Under the pieces are notes generated by a model that saw nothing but the letters and a program-made list of their open reading frames with translations, had not been told where the DNA came from and made no database searches. A DNA stretch of 64,000 nt from Streptomyces sp. CB01249. Its GTDB lineage: Bacteria > Actinomycetota > Actinomycetes > Streptomycetales > Streptomycetaceae. The position numbers and the translations under genes were made by a program. Each line of letters begins with the position of its first letter. The first letter of the stretch is position 1. The DNA lies in contig NZ_LISW01000009.1 of the NCBI RefSeq assembly GCF_001905735.1, positions 124,001-188,000 on the forward strand, in the 5' to 3' direction. Positions 58,846-64,000 of the stretch are shown here, piece by piece.

Positions 58846-59693
58846 GGCCGTGCCCGAGCGGTGGCGTCGGCGTCGGCGTCCACGGTGAACGTCTCGCCGG
58901 AGGCCGGTACGCCGGCTCCGTGCCAGGTGAACGGGATTCCATTCGCCGTCTCCAGGTCCGGCCCGTCCATCAGCTGGAAGTGCACATGGGGCTGGGTGGA
59001 GTTGCCCGAGTTGCCGCAGCGGCCGAGCAGATCACCGGGCCCCACCTCGTCGCCCGGCCGGACGCGCAGGGAGCCGCGCTGGACGTGCGCGTACACGGCG
59101 TGCGTTCCGTCGCCCAGGTCGAGGACTATGTGGTTGCCCACGATGCGACGGCTGCCGCCTATGGTCCGGCACGCCCCCTCGACCAGCCAGAAGTACAGGA
59201 CACCGGCGAGCGAGCTGCGGCTCAGGTGGTCGCGCTGGCCGTCCTCCGCGTGCACGACGGTCGCGGGACCGACCGCGTACAAGGGGGCGCCGAAGGCGGG
59301 ATAGTCCCGGTTGCGCTGGGCGACGGGCCAGAACCAGACGGGGGCGGGCCGGGCGGGTCCCTCCGCGGGCTCGGCCACGATGTCGATGGCGTAGGTCTGC
59401 GCCAGGGTGTGCGTCCCGTGGCTCGGGACCTTGTCGGCGGGGCTGTTGACCGCGGACCAGCGGCCGGTCACCGGAGGCGCCACCGCGACGGGCTGCGGAG
59501 GGCTGGTCTCGATCCGGTGGCGGGCGGAGCGGCCTGCCACCAGGCCGATTCCCATCGCGCCGAGCGCCGGAAGCCAGCTCCACCAGTAGTTGTACGGCAG
59601 TTCGACAAAGAATCCGACGACGATCTGGGCGAAGAAGACCACCCACAGCGCGTACTGGACCTTCGCGGCGATCTTCCGTCGGTCCACGGACAT
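58833..59693 (-). CDS. M23-like (LytM) peptidase-domain membrane protein
   Basis: Protein of 286 residues. Two N-terminal membrane segments (YALWVVFFAQIVVGFFV and WSWLPALGAMGIGLVAG). The C-terminal lysostaphin-like fold carries the His/Asp pair THTLAQTYAIDIV (HxnD) near residues 95-107 and the metal motif PHVHFQL near residue 235, so the Zn site looks complete. Segments NHIVLDLGDGTHAVYAHVQRGSL and GDLLGRCGNSGNSTQ are typical. It may cut peptidoglycan or act as a regulatory anchor. ATG 59693 has GGGGGAG upstream. Confidence 0.78.
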   Translation of the reverse strand: MSVDRRKIAAKVQYALWVVFFAQIVVGFFVELPYNYWWSWLPALGAMGIGLVAGRSARHRIETSPPQPVAVAPPVTGRWSAVNSPADKVPSHGTHTLAQTYAIDIVAEPAEGPARPAPVWFWPVAQRNRDYPAFGAPLYAVGPATVVHAEDGQRDHLSRSSLAGVLYFWLVEGACRTIGGSRRIVGNHIVLDLGDGTHAVYAHVQRGSLRVRPGDEVGPGDLLGRCGNSGNSTQPHVHFQLMDGPDLETANGIPFTWHGAGVPASGETFTVDADADATARARPQDA

Positions 59694-59731
59694 GTTCTCC
59701 CCCTTGAACGTAGATCTGTGTACGCAATCGG

Positions 59732-60238
59732 TCAGGTCACCGGGCGTGCGGCGGTGAGCACCACCAGGAGCGGCACGACTCGCCCGGCCGGTATCTCGTA
59801 GCGGCCGCGCTCCGGGGAGTGCAGCCAGCCGGCGCCCGTCAGCTGGCGCAGATGGTGGTAGACCTGCCCGGTCGTCCCGACGCCGTCGAGCGCGGTCAGC
59901 TCGGCCGCGGTGCGCAGCCCGCCCAGCACCTCACGCAGCAGCGTCAGCCGCACGGGGTTGCCGAGCGCGGCGAACGACGCGGCGGCGTCCGACCAGTTGT
60001 CGTCCAGCACCGTTTCGGTCAGCAGCCCGTACTGCCACTCGTAGCGATGCCCGGTCGGTACGCGCACCGCTCCGGTGAACAGCACGGCGCCGTCCGCCTC
60101 CTCCGTCACCGGGTGCCGTGCCTTCAGCGCGTCGAGCGCCCAGAAGTCGGCCTCCGACACGGCGGGCGCGGCGGGGGCCGCGTCCACCAGCTCGGCCAGG
60201 CGTCGTTCGAGCTCGGTGACACGCTCTTCCAAGTCCAT
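59732..60238 (-). CDS. ArsR-like winged-helix regulator
   Basis: Regulator of 168 residues. An N-terminal coiled-coil-like helix (LEERVTELERRLAELVD) precedes a winged helix near residues 85-145: FAALGNPVRLTLLREVLGGLRTAAELT then TTGQVYHHLRQLTGAGWL. There are no obvious Cys metal ligands, so the signal is not a typical metal site. It is 39 bases upstream of the M23-like gene on the same strand and may regulate it. A palindrome sits just before its start. Confidence 0.82.
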   Translation of the reverse strand: MDLEERVTELERRLAELVDAAPAAPAVSEADFWALDALKARHPVTEEADGAVLFTGAVRVPTGHRYEWQYGLLTETVLDDNWSDAAASFAALGNPVRLTLLREVLGGLRTAAELTALDGVGTTGQVYHHLRQLTGAGWLHSPERGRYEIPAGRVVPLLVVLTAARPVT

Positions 60239-60249
60239 GGAACGAGATT

Positions 60250-60261
60250 ACGTAATTACGT
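60250..60261. promoter_or_regulatory. ACGTAATTACGT palindrome before the arsR start
   Basis: Perfect 12-bp palindrome ACGTAATTACGT about 11 bases upstream of the arsR-like start, within the gap to the divergent marR gene. AT-rich palindromes are uncommon in this GC-rich DNA and fit an autoregulatory operator. Confidence 0.55.
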
Positions 60262-60306
60262 AGTCACGTGCAAGGGTGAATCTTCACCCCCCTCACGCGA
60301 CATATT

Positions 60307-60326
60307 TGCGCAGTCCAGACTGCGCA
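60307..60326. promoter_or_regulatory. MarR operator, perfect palindrome with 2-base spacer
   Basis: Arms TGCGCAGTC and GACTGCGCA around a CA spacer, 15 bases before the marR ATG. A -10-like TAGGCT at 60330-60335 leaves only six bases before the ATG, suggesting leaderless transcription that the repressor would block directly. Confidence 0.75.
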
Positions 60327-60341
60327 CCCTAGGCTGTACGC

Positions 60342-60791
60342 ATGAACGAGACCGAGCAGACCGTCTCCGAGACGGCCGCACGCGCGGCGCACGAGATCCG
60401 CGTGGTGTACAGCCGACTGCGGCGGCGCCTGCGGGAGACGTACGACCGCGACGAGCTCACGCCCTCCCAGACCTCCGTCCTCAGCCGCCTCGACAAGGAC
60501 GGCGAGGCGTCGGTGGTCGAGCTGGCCGCCGCCGAGGGCGTACGGCACCAGTCGGTGACGAGCACCGTCGGTGCCCTGGCCGAGCGTGGTCTGGTCGGCC
60601 GCCGCCCGGACCCGGAGGACGGCCGCCGTCAGCTGGTGTACGTGACCGACAGCGGGCACACCTTCCTGGAGGACCGCCGGCTCGCCGGGGAGGGCTGGCT
60701 CGCCCGGGCCCTGGAGGATCACTGCACGGAGGAGGAGCGGCGCGAGCTTCTGGCGGCGATGACCGTCCTGGAGCGGATCGTCCGGTCGTGA
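60342..60791 (+). CDS. MarR family transcriptional regulator
   Basis: Regulator of 149 residues. Winged helix: ASVVELAAAEGVRHQSVTSTVGALAERGLVGRRPDPEDGRRQLVYVTDSG (about 49-100). It is the first gene of an operon with an MFS exporter (GTGA overlap) and an isochorismatase-fold protein. An excellent palindromic operator upstream indicates autorepression of the whole unit. Confidence 0.88.
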   Translation: MNETEQTVSETAARAAHEIRVVYSRLRRRLRETYDRDELTPSQTSVLSRLDKDGEASVVELAAAEGVRHQSVTSTVGALAERGLVGRRPDPEDGRRQLVYVTDSGHTFLEDRRLAGEGWLARALEDHCTEEERRELLAAMTVLERIVRS

Positions 60792-62242
60792 GTACGGGAA
60801 TGACACGCGCCCTGAAACGGTGGCGCCCCGAGCGGGACAAGGGCTCGGCGCAGGGCTTCGACCGGCGGCTGCTCGCCCCGATGATGACGGGGGCCGCCCT
60901 CAATCCGGTCAACTCCTCCATCATCTCGGTCTCGCTGGTCCCGATCGGGGCCGCCTTCGGCGCGCCGCCCGCCCAGACCGCCTGGCTGATCTCCGCCCTC
61001 TACCTGGCCACCGCGATAGGCCAGCCGGTGATGGGCCGGCTGATCGACCTGTTCGGGCCCCGGCGGCTGTTCCTCGCCGGGACCGCGCTGACCGGGATCG
61101 CCGGGGTCGTCGGCATGCTGGCGCCCAGCCTCGGCGTGCTCGTCGCCGCACGGGTGCTGCTCGGCTTCGGCACCTGCTCCGGTTATCCGGCCGCCATGTA
61201 CCTGATCCGCAGCGAGGCCCGGCGCACCGGCCAGAAGAGCCCGGCCGGGGTGCTGACCGCGCTCGCGATCACCACGCAGACCATCGCCGTCGTCGGCCCG
61301 AGCGTCGGCGGACTGCTCGTCGGCGTCGGCGGCTGGCGCGCCACTCTCGCCGTCAACATCCCGCTGGCGCTCCTCGGCCTGTACCTCGGGGCGCGCCGCA
61401 TCCCCGCGCTCCCCGGGTCGGCCCGCGCGGACGGCCGCGCCTGGGTGCGGAGCCTGGACCTGCCGGGGATGGGGCTGTTCGCCGTGGCGCTGTCGTGCCT
61501 GCTGCTGTTCCTGATGGACGTCGGCAGCGGCGACTGGTACCTGCTGGTGCTCACCCTCGTGGCCGGTGCCGGATTCACCTGGCGCGAGCTGCGGGCCGAG
61601 GAGCCGTTCATCGACGTACGGGTGCTCGGCGGGAATCTGCCCCTGGTCGCCACGTACGGGCGCGCCCTGCTCTGTTACGTCGTCACCTACGCGTTCCTGT
61701 ACGGATTCACGCAGTGGACCGAGCAGGGGCGCGGGCTGTCCGCCTCGCAGGCGGGGCTGGTCCAGCTGCCGCTGTTCGCGACGGGGATCGCCGTCTCCGC
61801 CCTCACCGGACGGCGCCAGGCGGTGCGCGGGAAGCTCCTGGTCGGCGCGGTCGGGCAGATCGCGGCGTGCGCGATGCTGCTCCTCCTGCACGGCGACAGC
61901 CCCGTGTGGATGCTGCTGGCCGTCGTGGTCGTCCTGGGTGTGCCCCAGGGGCTGAACGGCCTCGCCCTTCAGAACGCGGTCTACCACCAGGCCGACGCCG
62001 ACCGCATCGGCTCCTCCGCCGGGCTGCTGCGCACCTTCGGCTACCTCGGCGCCATCACCGCGTCGGCCGCCAACGGCGCCTTCTTCGGGCAGCGCGCCGA
62101 CACCCCGGGCCTGCACCACCTGGCCTGGTTCATGCTCGCCGCCGGCTTCCTGTTCCTGGCGGTCACCGTCGCCGACCGCTCACTGCGGCGTATCGGCGAG
62201 AGCTCCGAGAACGACTCCCAGAACGATGAGGACACCCCATGA
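60788..62242 (+). CDS. MFS exporter
   Basis: Exporter of 484 residues with about 14 helices. Helix 1 MTGAALNPVNSSIISVSLVPIGAAFG, A-loop GRLIDLFGPRRLFLAG, motif C region GPSVGGLLVGVGGWRATLAVNIPLA. GTG 60788 overlaps the marR stop; ATG 60800 is an alternative start. The stop overlaps the next gene. MarR control suggests a drug- or stress-induced exporter. Confidence 0.88.
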   Translation: MSTGMTRALKRWRPERDKGSAQGFDRRLLAPMMTGAALNPVNSSIISVSLVPIGAAFGAPPAQTAWLISALYLATAIGQPVMGRLIDLFGPRRLFLAGTALTGIAGVVGMLAPSLGVLVAARVLLGFGTCSGYPAAMYLIRSEARRTGQKSPAGVLTALAITTQTIAVVGPSVGGLLVGVGGWRATLAVNIPLALLGLYLGARRIPALPGSARADGRAWVRSLDLPGMGLFAVALSCLLLFLMDVGSGDWYLLVLTLVAGAGFTWRELRAEEPFIDVRVLGGNLPLVATYGRALLCYVVTYAFLYGFTQWTEQGRGLSASQAGLVQLPLFATGIAVSALTGRRQAVRGKLLVGAVGQIAACAMLLLLHGDSPVWMLLAVVVVLGVPQGLNGLALQNAVYHQADADRIGSSAGLLRTFGYLGAITASAANGAFFGQRADTPGLHHLAWFMLAAGFLFLAVTVADRSLRRIGESSENDSQNDEDTP

Positions 62243-62793
62243 CCCGCCCCGCCCTGCTCGTGATGGACCTGCAGAAGGCCATCGTCGGCCGCGTCCCCGG
62301 CCTCGACGCCGGTTTCACCCCGCGCCTCGCCCGGGCCGTCGCCGCGGCCCGCGCGGCCGGTGTGCCCGTCGTGCACGTCGTCGTCGGCTTCCGGCCGGGC
62401 CGCCCCGAGGCCAAGTCCAGCCCGCTCTTCGGCGCCCTGCCGGAGGGGGCGTTCACCGAGGCCGACCCGGGGGCGGAGATCCACCCGGACGTCGCGCCCC
62501 GGCCCGGTGAGGCCGTCGTCACCAAGAAGCGGGTCAGCGCCTTCACGGGCAGCGACCTCGATCTCGTCCTGCGCGGGGCGGGCGTCGACCACCTGGTTCT
62601 GACCGGTCTCGCCACCAGCGGCGTCGTGCTCTCGACGCTCCGCCAGGCCGCCGACCTCGACTACCGGCTCACCGTCCTGGCCGACGGCTGCGCCGACCGC
62701 GACCCGGAGGTGCACCGGGTGCTCACCGAGAAGGTGTTCCCGAACCAGAGCGAGGTCACCACGGTGGACGGCTGGATCGCGGGCCTGGGCTGA
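62239..62793 (+). CDS. Isochorismatase-fold protein without the catalytic Cys
   Basis: Protein of 184 residues of the isochorismatase superfamily: LLVMDLQKAIVG at the N-terminus (Asp), KKRVSAFTGSDLD near residue 97 (Lys) and LVLTGLATSGVVLSTLRQAADLDY near residues 117-140. At the nucleophile position (xxCV) there is Val, as in the other such protein at 1774-2319. It is the third gene of the marR-MFS operon. A hairpin terminator follows. Confidence 0.82.
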   Translation: MTRPALLVMDLQKAIVGRVPGLDAGFTPRLARAVAAARAAGVPVVHVVVGFRPGRPEAKSSPLFGALPEGAFTEADPGAEIHPDVAPRPGEAVVTKKRVSAFTGSDLDLVLRGAGVDHLVLTGLATSGVVLSTLRQAADLDYRLTVLADGCADRDPEVHRVLTEKVFPNQSEVTTVDGWIAGLG

Positions 62794-62803
62794 CCCCGGT
62801 CCG

Positions 62804-62833
62804 GCCGGGGGCCGGGGTGATCCGGCCCCCGGC
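62804..62833. terminator. Bidirectional hairpin terminator
   Basis: Perfect 12-bp stem GCCGGGGGCCGG / CCGGCCCCCGGC with a 6-base loop between the isochorismatase-fold gene and the converging TPR gene. Confidence 0.75.
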
Positions 62834-63346
62834 TCACCCCGGCTCCACGGCGTCCAGATCGTCGGCGTAGTGCTCGATCGCCCGCCGGTACTGCCGCACC
62901 CCGGGGTCGTCGGAGGCGGTGGCCAGCGTCTTCAGGAGCAGGCCCACCGCCTCGCGGCCCTCGCCGCGGTTGTACAACGCCATGGCCAGGAACGCCCGGA
63001 GCGCCGGGTCCTCCGGGAACGCGTCGAGCCCGCGCCGCAGGGTGCGCGCGGCCTCCTCGTAACGACCCAGGACCCGGTACGTGCTCCCCAGCCCGAGGAA
63101 CGCCCCGTGCCGGTCCTCGCGGGCCAGGCCCTCCCCCGCCAGCGCCCGCTCGTAGAACGGCACGGCCTCAGCCTCCAGGCCGAGGACGTCGTGCACCCAG
63201 GCGGTCTGGTAGGCGATCACGGCGTCCTCCGGATACCGCCCGGCCAGCCCCAGCAACTGCTCCCGGGCCGCCCCGGCCTCACCCTGCTCCCGCAGCCGTA
63301 CGGCGCGCGCCAGAGCCAGGTCCTTCTCATGGTCATCCACGCCCAT
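62834..63346 (-). CDS. Tetratricopeptide-repeat protein
   Basis: Protein of 170 residues made of about four TPR-like helix pairs, with recognisable units near AIAYQTAWVHDVLGLEAEAVPFYERAL, HGAFLGLGSTYRVLGRYEEAARTLRRGL and ALRAFLAMALYNRGEGREAVGLLLKTL. No signal peptide. It is probably a protein-binding scaffold of unknown partner. The ATG at 63346 is used. Confidence 0.85.
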   Translation of the reverse strand: MGVDDHEKDLALARAVRLREQGEAGAAREQLLGLAGRYPEDAVIAYQTAWVHDVLGLEAEAVPFYERALAGEGLAREDRHGAFLGLGSTYRVLGRYEEAARTLRRGLDAFPEDPALRAFLAMALYNRGEGREAVGLLLKTLATASDDPGVRQYRRAIEHYADDLDAVEPG

Positions 63347-63370
63347 GCGGCCTACGGTGGCACACCCGGA

Positions 63371-63925
63371 TCACCCGAACACCAGCAGGCCGACGAACTC
63401 GACGCCGAGCGCCACCGTCCCCCAGAGGATGATGTCCGCCACCGGCCGCACCGGGCGGCCGGCACGCTCGCGCCGCAGGGTGAGGTGGACGGCCAGGGCC
63501 GCCGGTGCCGAGACGACCCACAGCACCGCAGCGACCAGTGCGCCGTGCGCGGCGAGTTGGCTCCCGTCACCGGATCCCGCCCGCGCCATCAGGACCAGCG
63601 TGGGAAGTCCGGCCGCCGCCGCCAATCCGAGGAGCGTGGCCGCCACCACATACCGCCGACGCTCACCACGCCCCCGGCGCCTGCCGAACCAGTGCGCCGC
63701 GGCCACCAGCGGCAGGACGTAGCCGAAGGTGAGCACTGTGCTCAGCACCCAGATCAGCGGCGCGCCCGCCACCAGCATCACCACGACGGACCGCTCGGGC
63801 GCGGCCAGCAGGCCGGACCACAGCGGAGCGGACGCGAGGAAGGCCACGCACAGCAGCGCGACGGATACGGACGACGGCGCCGACCCGGCGCGCTCGGCCG
63901 CGCCCCCTCTGTCGAGCCGCGTCAT
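63371..63925 (-). CDS. Hypothetical multi-pass membrane protein
   Basis: Protein of 184 residues with about five membrane segments (VALLCVAFLASAPLWSGLLAA, LVAGAPLIWVLSTVLTFGYVLPLVAA, YVVAATLLGLAAAAGLPTLVLM, LVAAVLWVVSAPAALAVHLT, DIILWGTVALGVEFVGLLVFG). ATG 63925 follows GGGGGAGG. Function unknown. Confidence 0.65.
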   Translation of the reverse strand: MTRLDRGGAAERAGSAPSSVSVALLCVAFLASAPLWSGLLAAPERSVVVMLVAGAPLIWVLSTVLTFGYVLPLVAAAHWFGRRRGRGERRRYVVAATLLGLAAAAGLPTLVLMARAGSGDGSQLAAHGALVAAVLWVVSAPAALAVHLTLRRERAGRPVRPVADIILWGTVALGVEFVGLLVFG

Positions 63926-64000
63926 GCGCCCTCCCCCGCTCCGGCGCACCCTATGACGCACCTCCCACCACCCGCACCCCCACGCTGTGCGAGTTGCCGC

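Noticed and set aside
1..64000. CRISPR arrays, IS elements, tRNA or rRNA genes, attachment sites
   Set aside because: None recognised by eye. No regularly spaced repeats, transposase motifs or tRNA-like cloverleaves were seen. A tRNAscan or IS search would be decisive.

Overview
The window is high-GC actinobacterial DNA and looks like a Streptomyces chromosome, probably an accessory region. Genes are tightly packed with GTGA/ATGA start-stop overlaps, GTG and TTG starts are common, TTA codons are very rare, and many genes belong to typical Streptomyces families. I saw no rRNA, tRNA, CRISPR array or insertion sequence.

Layout. (1) 1-2.8 kb: the end of a secreted beta-helix protein, then a MarR regulator divergent from an isochorismatase-fold and a metallo-beta-lactamase-fold hydrolase. 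(2) 2.9-11.2 kb: an isorenieratene-type carotenoid cluster made of two convergent operons, crtI-crtB-crtV(Rieske) and FAD-oxidoreductase-crtY-crtT-crtU. No crtE and no lit regulator is beside it. (3) 11.35-13.5 kb: a secreted glycoside hydrolase with Fn3 and CBM2 domains under a perfect CebR-type operator. (4) 13.6-20.6 kb: a small Cys-rich protein, a glutamine amidotransferase, an iron-boxed siderophore uptake operon (lipoprotein, two permeases, ATPase), then an alpha/beta hydrolase and an Sfp-type phosphopantetheinyl transferase. (5) 20.6-25.7 kb: a peptide/nickel-type ABC importer with two fused ATPases.

(6) 25.9-41.3 kb, probably to about 45.4 kb: the centrepiece, a type II polyketide cluster. 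Its core order is FAD monooxygenase, TcmI-type cyclase, KS-alpha, CLF, ACP, C9 ketoreductase, didomain aromatase/cyclase, second FAD monooxygenase, SDR. This matches the E-F-A-B-C-D-L-M(-V) order of angucycline pathways (pga/urd/lan). Tailoring and support genes follow: a luciferase-like oxidoreductase, an MFS exporter, a didomain ABM-fold oxygenase, an NmrA-like reductase and a P450. Two paralogous OmpR-type response regulators flank it. A TetR-controlled module (MFS, atypical SDR, second didomain ABM protein) may belong to the same pathway. The two ABM proteins resemble the fold class that opens ring B in jadomycin, gilvocarcin and kinamycin biosynthesis, so the product could be a rearranged angucycline. 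No sugar-biosynthesis or glycosyltransferase genes are present. TTA (bldA) codons occur in the first biosynthetic gene and in the distal response regulator.

(7) 45.5-64 kb: ordinary accessory genes, including a LysR regulator, several MFS exporters beside regulators with clear operators, an AraC/VOC/DUF1801 module with twin near-identical promoters, a double-S1-domain protein, a RibD/DHFR-like reductase, an M23-like peptidase, ArsR and MarR regulators, an isochorismatase-fold protein, a TPR protein and hypothetical membrane proteins.

Family assignments rest on motifs read by eye. No database search was run, and product-level claims are inference.
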